From Alphaproteobacteria bacterium (lineage in GTDB: Bacteria; Pseudomonadota; Alphaproteobacteria; Rhodobacterales; Rhodobacteraceae): a DNA stretch of 51,137 bases. Location: assembly GCA_016869835.1 (NCBI GenBank), contig VGDH01000005.1, forward strand, positions 1 through 51,137, in the 5' to 3' direction. Position 1 is the first letter of the stretch. Each line of letters starts with the position of its first letter. Below the pieces are notes generated by a model. That model had not been told where the DNA came from. It saw only the letters and a list, made by a program, of their open reading frames with translations, and made no database searches. The translations under genes were made by a program, and so were the position numbers. Of the stretch, positions 9,994-17,296 are shown in pieces.

Positions 9994-10018
9994 AAGGCCC
10001 GCGCGATGCCCGGGCCTT
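9994..10018. terminator. Hairpin between convergent polyamine operons
   Basis: AAGGCCCG pairs with CGGGCCTT around a 9-base loop. It lies between the stop of the PuuB-like gene and the stop of the facing permease gene. The minus-strand side continues into TTTCGATTT, so termination of the transporter transcript is the better supported direction. Confidence 0.6.
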
Positions 10019-10024
10019 GTCGGT

Positions 10025-10864
10025 TCAGACCGCCTCTTCCAGCGCTGTTGCCCGGCGGGCATCATTTTCGCGCGCGGCCTCGATCTTGGCTTTGCGGCGT
10101 CGGTTGATCTCATACCAGATCGCGAAGATCAACGTGAACATGATCATCAGGAATGCCAAAGCGTTGATCGTGGGCGTGATCCCCGTCCGCACTTTCGAGA
10201 AGACATAGACCGTCAAGGTGTCCGCACCGCCCCGGGTGAAGAGGGTGACGTTGAAATTCTCGATCGACTGGAAGAAGGAAATCGCAGCCCCTGCGCCCAA
10301 TGCCGGGTAAAGATGGGGCAGAAGGATGCGCCGCATGACCTGTGCATGGCTCGCGCCAAGGTCCAAAGCCGCCTCTTCCAAGCCGTGGTCAAAGCTCTGC
10401 AACCGCGCCAAGACCAAGAGCATCACGAAGGATGCGATATAGCTGACCTGGCCAAGGACCGAGAGATGCAGGCCAGATCCGATGGAAAACTGGTGCCAAA
10501 ACAAAAGCGTCGAGATGCCGATCACGACGCCAGGAATCAGGATCGGCGCGACCATCAGGCCGTAAAGGATCCCCCGAACCCGACCGTTGACCGAATTGAC
10601 CAGAATGGCCCCCGCTGTGCCAATTGGAACGGCCAAGGCCACAACAGCAAGCGCCACCCAGACGGTGTTCAGGATCGCGCCCCAGATGCGGTTGTCGTTC
10701 CATAATTCGACAAACCACCTGGATGTAAGCCCTTTCCACGGCATTACGGTTGGCAGTTTGCTGTCGTTGAACGCCGCCCCAGCCATAACGACGAGGGGAA
10801 GCATCAGGTAAAGCAGGAAGGCCGCCATGTAGATGTGGCCGAGGAGTTTGCGGTTCAGTTGCAT
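10025..10864 (-). CDS. Polyamine-type ABC transporter permease (PotC-like)
   Basis: Inner-membrane permease of the spermidine/putrescine class, 279 residues with about six hydrophobic segments. The cytoplasmic EAA loop that contacts the ATPase is visible as EEAALDLGASHAQVMRRILLP at about residue 177. ATG 10864 is chosen because GGAGGGG stands just before it; the longer frame runs into the upstream permease gene. The gap to that gene is 10 bases. As last gene of the transporter operon it should pair with the PotB-like subunit to form the channel. Confidence 0.9.
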   Translation of the reverse strand: MQLNRKLLGHIYMAAFLLYLMLPLVVMAGAAFNDSKLPTVMPWKGLTSRWFVELWNDNRIWGAILNTVWVALAVVALAVPIGTAGAILVNSVNGRVRGILYGLMVAPILIPGVVIGISTLLFWHQFSIGSGLHLSVLGQVSYIASFVMLLVLARLQSFDHGLEEAALDLGASHAQVMRRILLPHLYPALGAGAAISFFQSIENFNVTLFTRGGADTLTVYVFSKVRTGITPTINALAFLMIMFTLIFAIWYEINRRRKAKIEAARENDARRATALEEAV

Positions 10865-10874
10865 GCTCCCCTCC

Positions 10875-11798
10875 TTATCTAGCGATGTCGGAAAGGGAGA
10901 CGCGGAAAAGCCGCATCGCCGCAATGACGGCCACGGTGCAGAACAGAAGCAGCATGAAGGCAAAGGCCGCGCCAGTGTTCCAATCCTGCCCTTCCAGCAT
11001 GATGCCCTGGATAGTCTGGGTGAACCAGTTGCCCGTGGTCGAGTTGATGATCGCGGGCACGAGGAGCGAACCTGCCGAGAGCATAAAAACCATCACCGAC
11101 CCCGAAGCGATGCCGGGCTTTGAATGCGGCAATACGATCCGCCAATGCACCCGCCACCAAGGCGCGCCCAAATCCTCGGCTGCCTCCAGCTGGTTATTGT
11201 CCAAGGATTGCATGGAGTTATAGATCGGGAAGACCATGAAGAGGACATAGGCATAGACCAAGGTCACCACGACCGGGCTATAACCATCGACCCAGCGGAT
11301 CTCTTTCTCAATCGCGCCCAGGGCCATCAGGATGGCGTTCAGCGGACCTTTCAAGGTCATGATGATGAACCAAGCGAAGGAGCGCAGGACCTCGGACACC
11401 CATAGGGGCACGAAGAGGAGGAGGAAAAGCGTGGGCAACGAACGGTTGCTGACGACCTTCGCCAGATAGAAGCAAAGAGGATAGGCCAGAAGGAAGGCAA
11501 TCAGCGTCACCATCCCTGAATAGATAATAGTCAGAACAAAGACCTTTACCCGGGCGGGAATTTGAAAACTGAGGCCGAAACTGCTGAAATCGACTGGATT
11601 CCCAAGGATCTGCGCATAGTTGCCCAAGGAATAGGTATCCTTCGGACCGCCTATATCAACGACCGGCAGATAGGGGCGGAAAGATGCCTCCAGAAGTTTG
11701 AAATCAGGCAGGATCACCAGAACCAACAGCCAGAAGGCCGTCAGGCTCACAATCATGAAGGTCAGGCCTTTCCCGTAGCGGCGATAAAGCTGCTCCAT
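10875..11798 (-). CDS. Polyamine-type ABC transporter permease (PotB-like)
   Basis: Second permease, 307 residues, with an N-terminal membrane segment (FMIVSLTAFWLLVLVILP), a long periplasmic stretch to about residue 85, and five further hydrophobic segments. The EAA loop reads EAAEDLGAPWWRVHWRIVLP near residue 208. It is transcribed between the ATPase gene (3-base gap) and the PotC-like gene. The pair of different permeases with one ATPase is the standard layout of spermidine/putrescine importers. Ligand choice between putrescine, spermidine and other amines is not decidable here. Confidence 0.9.
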   Translation of the reverse strand: MEQLYRRYGKGLTFMIVSLTAFWLLVLVILPDFKLLEASFRPYLPVVDIGGPKDTYSLGNYAQILGNPVDFSSFGLSFQIPARVKVFVLTIIYSGMVTLIAFLLAYPLCFYLAKVVSNRSLPTLFLLLFVPLWVSEVLRSFAWFIIMTLKGPLNAILMALGAIEKEIRWVDGYSPVVVTLVYAYVLFMVFPIYNSMQSLDNNQLEAAEDLGAPWWRVHWRIVLPHSKPGIASGSVMVFMLSAGSLLVPAIINSTTGNWFTQTIQGIMLEGQDWNTGAAFAFMLLLFCTVAVIAAMRLFRVSLSDIAR

Positions 11799-11801
11799 GG
11801 C

Positions 11802-12881
11802 TTAGGCTCTCGTCACATTAGCGTCCGGCAAGATTGCCGCGTTCTTGGCGTCAAAAGCCATATGCATCGCCGCACCGGTTTGGGGCAATGCGCCCGTACC
11901 ATCGTTCCGGATCTCGGCCATCAGCGTGGTCCCACCTTCGGTGACGGCGTGGACGGAAATGAAATTGCCCTCAAAGGCCACTTCGCTCAGCGTCACGGGC
12001 ACCGAATTCTCGGCGCCGGGCTTGTCCGAAAGCGTCATGAACTCGGGGCGTACATAGAGCTTGCCTGTGGTCACGCCCTCCGCGATCCTTGCGCGGAAAG
12101 GACCAAGCGCGGTCGAGAACGCGGCCACCCCATCGGCGCGAGTACCAATCTCGCCCACCATGATGTTGTTTTCACCAACGAACGAGGCCACGAAGCCATT
12201 GACCGGGTTGTTGTAGATCTCCCGCGGGTTCGACACCTGTTGCAATCGCCCCTGGCTCATGACGCCGACGCGGTCGGACATGGCCAAAGCTTCGCCCTGG
12301 TCATGAGTGATGTAGATAAAGGTCACGCCGGTCCGCTTTTGAATCGCCCGCAACTCCGCGCGCATGTGTTGGCGCAGCTTAAGGTCAAGCGCGGAAAGGG
12401 GTTCGTCCAACAGCATCACGGCAGGCTCTACCGCGAGCGCACGGGCAATCGCCACGCGCTGCTTCTGGCCGCCGGACAATTGACTGACCATCTTATCTGC
12501 GCTGTCTGGCAGATCGACGAGGGCCAAAAGCTCCTCAGCTTTCCTCCGGCGCGTGGCTTTGTCCACCCCGCGCACTTCCAAGCCAAAGGAGATGTTTTCC
12601 CAAATAGGCATCAGGGGAAAGAGGGCGAGGTTTTGGAAAATCAGGGCGGTCGGACGCTGGTTCGGGCGCTGGCCGAGCACATCCTCGCCACCGATCCGGA
12701 TCACGCCCTTGGTTGGATCGGTAAAGCCCGAGATCATCCGCAGGATCGTCGTCTTGCCGCAGCCCGATGGCCCGAGGAACGAAAAGAACTCGCCCGGCTG
12801 GATCGTGACATTCACATGATCTACGGCCCGAAAGCTGTCAAAGTCACAGCACACATTGTCCAGTTCAATCCCCGCACTCAT
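11802..12881 (-). CDS. Polyamine-type ABC transporter ATPase (PotA-like)
   Basis: ATP-binding subunit with Walker A GPSGCGKTT, signature LSGGQKQRVAIARAL, Walker B VMLLDEPLSALD and the switch His in ITHDQGEAL. A TOBE-type regulatory domain fills the C-terminal third, as in PotA and MalK relatives. The start is uncertain: ATG 12881 begins MSAGIELDNV and aligns with family starts, while ATG 12938 would add 19 residues of unlikely sequence. A hairpin with a T run lies between this gene and the upstream binding-protein gene and may lower its expression relative to that protein. Confidence 0.9.
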   Translation of the reverse strand: MSAGIELDNVCCDFDSFRAVDHVNVTIQPGEFFSFLGPSGCGKTTILRMISGFTDPTKGVIRIGGEDVLGQRPNQRPTALIFQNLALFPLMPIWENISFGLEVRGVDKATRRRKAEELLALVDLPDSADKMVSQLSGGQKQRVAIARALAVEPAVMLLDEPLSALDLKLRQHMRAELRAIQKRTGVTFIYITHDQGEALAMSDRVGVMSQGRLQQVSNPREIYNNPVNGFVASFVGENNIMVGEIGTRADGVAAFSTALGPFRARIAEGVTTGKLYVRPEFMTLSDKPGAENSVPVTLSEVAFEGNFISVHAVTEGGTTLMAEIRNDGTGALPQTGAAMHMAFDAKNAAILPDANVTRA

Positions 12882-13011
12882 CGAATGCAATTCCCCCGTT
12901 AGTCGTTTTTGTTCTGAAGGGCTCTTGGATAACCCCAAGGCCCGACTCGTTTCCCAAAGCCAGTCTAGGCTTGCTACAGGCCACAGTCACGGGCATTTAT
13001 CGGCATGAAAA

Positions 13012-13037
13012 AAGCGCCGGGCGACATCCCGGCGCTT
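13012..13037 (-). terminator. Intra-operon terminator/attenuator after the binding-protein gene
   Basis: AAGCGCCGGG pairs perfectly with CCCGGCGCTT around a six-base loop, and the minus strand continues with six T residues. It sits 18 bases beyond the stop of the binding-protein gene and about 130 bases before the ATPase start. It fits a partial terminator that lets the periplasmic protein be made in excess over the membrane subunits. Confidence 0.8.
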
Positions 13038-13054
13038 CCTTTGATATCGGGCGA

Positions 13055-14182
13055 TCAGGACGCCTTATACTTGTCGGAGTATTCGTTGCGCTTGGCCACG
13101 AAATCGGCCGACTGATCCGGCCACCACCACAGTTGTGCAAGCTTAGCATCATCGAAGGCCGAGTTGTAATAGGCCGCAACATCCGGGCTCATCTTTTCAG
13201 CGCCGCCCTTGCCGACCGGGTTCGACGAAAAGGCGGTTGCCCACATAGCCGAGCCTTCGGCGCTAGAGACCCACTTCGCCAGCTCATGAGCCTGCTCCAC
13301 GTTGACAGCGTTCTTCATCAGCATGAAGCCCTGGTGCCAAGCGAAGGCGCCTTCGGTCGGCGCAGCGTAGCCAAAGCCGTCGTTGCGCAGGTTGTAGCCG
13401 GTCGAATCCCAGCACAGGCCCAGCGTCGCGCCGTTGGCGACAAAGCCGGCATTGGCTTCGTTTTCGCCCGACCACCACTGAACGACGTTGCCCTTGGACT
13501 TAACGGCCTCGGCCAACGCCATGTCCCAAAGAACCGTCATCTTATCCAGATCGGTGTAGCCTTCGATCCACGGGAAGGGAAGCTTGCCCTGAACTTCCAA
13601 CAGACGGCCCATTGCTGTCAGTGCCGAGCGTGGGCGCAGCGTAACCTGGTTTGCAGGATCGAAGAGTGCTGCCAACGAGGGCGGATCACCCAGAACAGCC
13701 GCTTCCTTGTTATAAACTAGCGCCTCGGTGCCCCAGTTGCCGGGAACGTAAAGAAGGTTGCCCTCTTTGCGCGAACGCTCACCCGCTGCACCGTCGGCGA
13801 GGCCGGGGAGGTAGTTGCTCATCATAAGCTTCGATTCATCCCAAGGCGCGACGATACCGTTGGTGAAATACTGGTCGACCGTGTCGATGGTCGGTTCGAT
13901 CATGTCGATGCCGCCAGCTTCTGCCGCCACTTTCGCATTGGCGAAAATCGTGTCGTTGTCGGGGGCTTCGGAAAAGTTCACCTTGATGCCGGTTGCAGCG
14001 GTAAAGGCCGGGAACACGGTTTCAAGGAAGGCCGGATAGCCGGCCCAACCGGTGAAGTTCAATTCACCCGACGAGGCCAAAGCTTTATGCGAGATGATGG
14101 CCGGAGCAGCAAAAGCGCCAACGCCACCGGCGGTGCGCTTCAGAAAGCTGCGACGGTTTAGGGTAGAGAGGGTTTTGGTCAC
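13055..14182 (-). CDS. Polyamine-type ABC transporter substrate-binding protein (Tat-exported)
   Basis: Periplasmic binding protein of about 375 residues in the PotD/extracellular solute-binding class. The N terminus carries a twin-arginine signal, NRRSFLKRTAGGVGAFAAPA, followed by a likely cleavage site near KALASSG. The mature part begins ELNFTGWAGYPAF, and ligand-pocket type segments include YVPGNWGTEALVYNK. The start is taken as GTG 14182 because AAGGGAG lies 6 bases upstream; ATG 14209 is the alternative. It is the first gene of the transporter unit. About 235 bases upstream (14183-14418) hold its promoter region and show no gene. Confidence 0.88.
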   Translation of the reverse strand: MTKTLSTLNRRSFLKRTAGGVGAFAAPAIISHKALASSGELNFTGWAGYPAFLETVFPAFTAATGIKVNFSEAPDNDTIFANAKVAAEAGGIDMIEPTIDTVDQYFTNGIVAPWDESKLMMSNYLPGLADGAAGERSRKEGNLLYVPGNWGTEALVYNKEAAVLGDPPSLAALFDPANQVTLRPRSALTAMGRLLEVQGKLPFPWIEGYTDLDKMTVLWDMALAEAVKSKGNVVQWWSGENEANAGFVANGATLGLCWDSTGYNLRNDGFGYAAPTEGAFAWHQGFMLMKNAVNVEQAHELAKWVSSAEGSAMWATAFSSNPVGKGGAEKMSPDVAAYYNSAFDDAKLAQLWWWPDQSADFVAKRNEYSDKYKAS

Positions 14183-14418
14183 GGAAGTCTCCCTTGTTGT
14201 TCCGGTCATCCGGAAGGTTTCCCGGGGCCAGCGATGCCAACCCCGTCATTACGCAAGCTATATGGGAGTTAGTTGACAAATTTGCGACAGTGCCAGCCAC
14301 AACCCAAGCGTACCGCCGGATTAGGCCCCGAGAAACGCGCCCTGTCAACTGAATGTCACAAAAGTCCGATCATATCTCGGAAAGCATGAGGGCCGTACCG
14401 ATTCTCCCGGCGATCCAG

Positions 14419-14592
14419 TCAATTGGTCAGGATCAATTTGCCCTGCCGGGTGGTTCCCAACGCATAGACCTCACCATTGAGCGTGATCAGTGCAAGATGG
14501 CCACCCGCGGTCAGTTCGGTGGCGTCATGCTCGGGCAAGGCGGCAGGCTGTGTGGTGGTATGAAATGCGGCAGACGACACTTGTGCGGTCAT
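14419..14592 (-). CDS. hemP: HemP-family hemin uptake protein (small)
   Basis: A 57-residue protein. After a variable front it reads ELTAGGHLALITLNGEVYAL and then TTRQGKLILTN. This C-terminal half matches the HemP pattern (a basic/hydrophobic strand, G.VY.L, then T..GKLILT), found in small proteins encoded near haem and iron uptake genes; in some bacteria HemP activates the haem-uptake operon. GAAGGG lies 8 bases before the ATG at 14592. No haem receptor, ABC importer or iron regulator is adjacent; it lies about 145 bases downstream of the broken flavin reductase gene on the same strand. Confidence 0.8.
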   Translation of the reverse strand: MTAQVSSAAFHTTTQPAALPEHDATELTAGGHLALITLNGEVYALGTTRQGKLILTN

Positions 14593-14736
14593 GACGGGGC
14601 CCTTCGATCAATGCATTTGGGTGCAGGTCTTTAGCTGGCCTGAAGGGCTGGCTTCCCGATTACCTTATCAAAATAGTCGGAATTATAAACCGGAAAATCC
14701 TTGTCGGCAGACACGGTCCATTGAACTCGGCATCTC

Positions 14737-15251
14737 TTAGCGCGCCTCGTGGATCCCGACGGCCCGGCGATAGCCCCGCTGGCCATACAAAAGCGCATCA
14801 GGCTGGTCGGAAAGCTGCACCGCAGACACCTGACCGATCAGGACATGGTGGGTTTCCCACAGAAGTGCGGTCTTCAGGTTGCATTCGCAACTCGCAGCGG
14901 CACCGGACAAAAGCGGTTGCCCCCCTGCCCCGGCTGCCAGTCCACCCGATCAAACCGCGCCAGACCGGATTTGTCGCGGCCCGAGAAAATGTCGGAATGA
15001 ACCTGCTGGCCCGCGTTCAAAAGGTTGGCGCAAAACGCCCGGTTTTGCAGGATCGCGGCGGCGGCCGGGCTTTGGTGGTGAATGCAGACCAGCAGCGACG
15101 GGGCTTCACCATCCACTGACACCGAGGTCATCGACGAAACGGTGACGCCGTGGCGCCCCCCCGGCCCGTCGGTGGTGATGACAGAAACGAAGGTGGCGGC
15201 GCGGGCCATGCCTTCGACAAAGGCTTGGCGCAGGTCTGGACGGTTTTCCAT
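14737..15251 (-). pseudogene. Flavin reductase, frameshifted in a C6/G6 run
   Basis: FMN/FAD reductase of the flavin-reductase-like split-barrel family, which would supply reduced flavin to a two-component monooxygenase. The first part starts MENRPDLRQAF at ATG 15251 and includes GVTVSSMTSVSVDGEAPSLL and FCANLL. Reading this frame on, the protein ends early at 14874. In another frame the expected C-terminal half continues (LSGAAASCECNLKTALLWET, then HHVLIGQVSAV and YGQRGYRRAVGIHEAR) to a stop at 14737. Restoring one G to the six-base run at 14920-14925 joins the halves. It starts five bases after the GS-like gene, so it is the last gene of the TetR-containing operon. Sequencing error remains possible. 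Confidence 0.85.
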
Positions 15252-15255
15252 TGCG

Positions 15256-16611
15256 TCAGCCCAGATCGAAAAAGCGTTGCAGTTCCACGTCCGGCACCTT
15301 TTTGGCGAACTGGTCGTGCTGCGATTGGCGCGTGGCCGAGAAGGCATCGACAAAGCGGTCGCCAAGCCAGTCACGGGCAAACAGGCTTTCGCGCAGGCGG
15401 GCGATCGCCTCGGGCATGGAGCGGGCGTAATCGGCACCTTCCTGCGGGTTGGCGTGGCCGTTGCCCTTGACCTCGGGCTGCGGTTCGATCTTTTCGATAA
15501 TCCCGGCGACACCGGCGGCAATGGTCGCGGCGGCGGTCAGGTAGGGGTTGGTATCGGCGCCCGGCAGGCGGTTTTCGACGCGCAACGACCCTGCATCATG
15601 GCCCACCACCCGGAAACAGGTGGTGCGGTTTTCATAGCCCCAGGTCAGGCCGGGCGGGGCAAAGGTGCCCGGCGCAAAGCGGCGATAGCTGTTCACGGTG
15701 GGCAGGAACACAAGGCTCATGTCGCCGATATACCTCTGCAAGCCGCCGATGAAGTGGCGGAAGGTCTGGCTCATGCCGTTCTCGCCCTTCGGATCATGGA
15801 ACAGCGTCGCCCCGCCCGCATCCTTCATCGAGATATGCAGGTGGATGGACTGGCTGTCGGCGGTCTCGGTCCAGCGCGGCATGAAGGTGACGCTGCGGCC
15901 CTGCCGCAAGGCGAGCGCGCGGATGAAGTTCTTCAGAAGCACCAGTTGGTCGGCAGGCTCCAACCCCTGCCCTGCGCCGATGCAGGCCTCAAGGAACCCG
16001 CCGCCGATTTCCTCGTGCATCTTGGCAAGGTCGATCTTCAAAGGCCCGCACATGTCAGACAGCGCCTCGTACCATTCCTGCTGCACGGTTTGATACAGGA
16101 TCAGGTCATGGGAGGCGTGCATGGTGGCGGTTTTGAGGTTACGATAGCCCTTTTCCCGTGCCGATTCAGGGGTTTCGTCGAACAGGGTATATTCCAGCTC
16201 CATCCCGTATTTCGGGTGAAGGCCATGGCTTGCCGCGCGGTCGAGAACCTTTTTCAGGATCGACCGAGGGCAAAGCTGCGCGGTGTCGCCGGAATAGTTG
16301 GTCAAAACCAATAGGTCATGGCCGGGCTTGGCCCAAGGGAGGCGACGGGCGGTCGCGGGGTCCACCACCAAGGGGTCATCGTGGAAATCCCCCGTCCCGT
16401 CGGTGACGCCGGGCATTTCCAGCATCTCGTCGGTCGGGTCCAGCGCCAACTGCGCCGGGGCCATGCCCATGCCGTTCTTCAAGATGCCTTTCAGGCTGGA
16501 AACCGACACCATCTGCCCGCGCAACAGGCCATTGGTGTCAACCAGCGCCACTGTGGCAAAGCGGCTGTTTTCATCCTGCAGATAGGTGTCAATGGCTGTG
16601 GCTTTGGTCAT
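15256..16611 (-). CDS. Glutamine-synthetase-family ligase in the catabolic operon
   Basis: A second GS-fold protein, 451 residues, clearly different from the one at 5993. Active-site segments are YGMELEYTLFDE (about residue 146), DSQSIHLHISMKDAG (about 268), YRRFAPGTFAPPGLTWGYEN (about 330) and the SLRVENRLPGADTNPYLTAA region (about 368). GS-like enzymes of this type attach glutamate to amines, and some (for example in aniline or isopropylamine use) open catabolic pathways. Its start lies inside the end of the tetR gene (23-base overlap), and a flavin reductase follows. Placement suggests it acts on an amine substrate or intermediate of the same pathway; this is inference. Confidence 0.82.
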   Translation of the reverse strand: MTKATAIDTYLQDENSRFATVALVDTNGLLRGQMVSVSSLKGILKNGMGMAPAQLALDPTDEMLEMPGVTDGTGDFHDDPLVVDPATARRLPWAKPGHDLLVLTNYSGDTAQLCPRSILKKVLDRAASHGLHPKYGMELEYTLFDETPESAREKGYRNLKTATMHASHDLILYQTVQQEWYEALSDMCGPLKIDLAKMHEEIGGGFLEACIGAGQGLEPADQLVLLKNFIRALALRQGRSVTFMPRWTETADSQSIHLHISMKDAGGATLFHDPKGENGMSQTFRHFIGGLQRYIGDMSLVFLPTVNSYRRFAPGTFAPPGLTWGYENRTTCFRVVGHDAGSLRVENRLPGADTNPYLTAAATIAAGVAGIIEKIEPQPEVKGNGHANPQEGADYARSMPEAIARLRESLFARDWLGDRFVDAFSATRQSQHDQFAKKVPDVELQRFFDLG

Positions 16612-17296
16612 GGCGTTTCCCTGTTTCCTGTGTCGGGCCCTGTTCGCTCAGGGCTTGAAGTTCGGTCAGATCGCGGGCCGGATCGGTGGAATAGGCTTTT
16701 AGAAAAACCCGCAAACCGTTGCTGATGAAGCGGTGCAACTCGGCCCGGCTGGGCAAGTTGGTGGCGTCATGCAGCGCGCGGTTTCGCGGGGCCGATAGGA
16801 TAAGGCCCCAAAGATCCTCGGCCGCAAGTTCGGCATCGTCAAAGGCAAGCCGCCCTTCGACACGCTTGGCCGAAAGATAATCCATCATCCCGCGCAGAAC
16901 CCGCTCTGGACCTGCGGCCTGATAGGCGCGGCCGATCTCGGGAAAGCGCTGCGCCTCGCCAATGGTCAGCCGGGCAAGCGACAGGAAATCGGCACGCAGC
17001 ACCGTGTCGGCATAGTGCCAGGCAAAGGCCCAAAGCTCGGGAACCAGCCCGAGCCCATCGGGTTCTTCACAGGCACCCAGCATGGTGTCGCGCTGTTCGA
17101 CCATTATGGCGGTGAAAAGCTGTTCCTTGCCGCCAAAGTATTGATAAAGTGTCGGTTTCGACACGCCTGCCAAGGCCGCGATGGCATCCATCGACGCCCC
17201 CGAATAGCCCTGATCGGCAAAGACCTTCAAGGCCGCGTCCAGGATCCGGCGCTCTTTCAGTTGCTTGTTGCGGGCGCGCGGCGGCAGGGCGGTCAT
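16589..17296 (-). CDS. TetR-family repressor of the catabolic operon
   Basis: TetR/AcrR-type regulator, 235 residues. The DNA-binding domain is at residues 17-65 (RRILDAALKVFADQGYSGAS, then AALAGVSKPTLYQYFGGKEQLF). The ligand-binding region contains a C-terminal domain of the AefR-like type (SLARLTIGEAQRFPEI). The start overlaps the stop of the hydrolase gene as ATGA, so it is embedded in the operon and probably autoregulated. A TetR-style operator, TTACTGACCGGTTTAGTAA, overlaps the promoter upstream of the nicX-like gene at the head of this operon and is its likely binding site. The ligand is unknown. Confidence 0.9.
   Translation of the reverse strand: MTALPPRARNKQLKERRILDAALKVFADQGYSGASMDAIAALAGVSKPTLYQYFGGKEQLFTAIMVEQRDTMLGACEEPDGLGLVPELWAFAWHYADTVLRADFLSLARLTIGEAQRFPEIGRAYQAAGPERVLRGMMDYLSAKRVEGRLAFDDAELAAEDLWGLILSAPRNRALHDATNLPSRAELHRFISNGLRVFLKAYSTDPARDLTELQALSEQGPTQETGKRHDQSHSH

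Noticed and set aside
14280-14320. TGGCAC-like stretch before the polyamine binding-protein gene as a sigma-54 promoter
   Set aside because: The GG and GC elements are 7 rather than 10 bases apart and TTGC is missing, so the required -24/-12 spacing fails.
14680-14700. TATAAT-like element upstream of hemP as its promoter
   Set aside because: No -35 resembling TTGAC stands at 16-18 bases, so the match may be chance in an AT-rich patch.
14631-14736. Coding-looking minus-strand frame reading QWTVSADKDFPVYNSDYFDK between the broken reductase and hemP
   Set aside because: It has no start codon or ribosome site, is not joined in frame to the reductase C terminus, and I do not recognise a family. 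It may be a remnant, but support is too thin to call.
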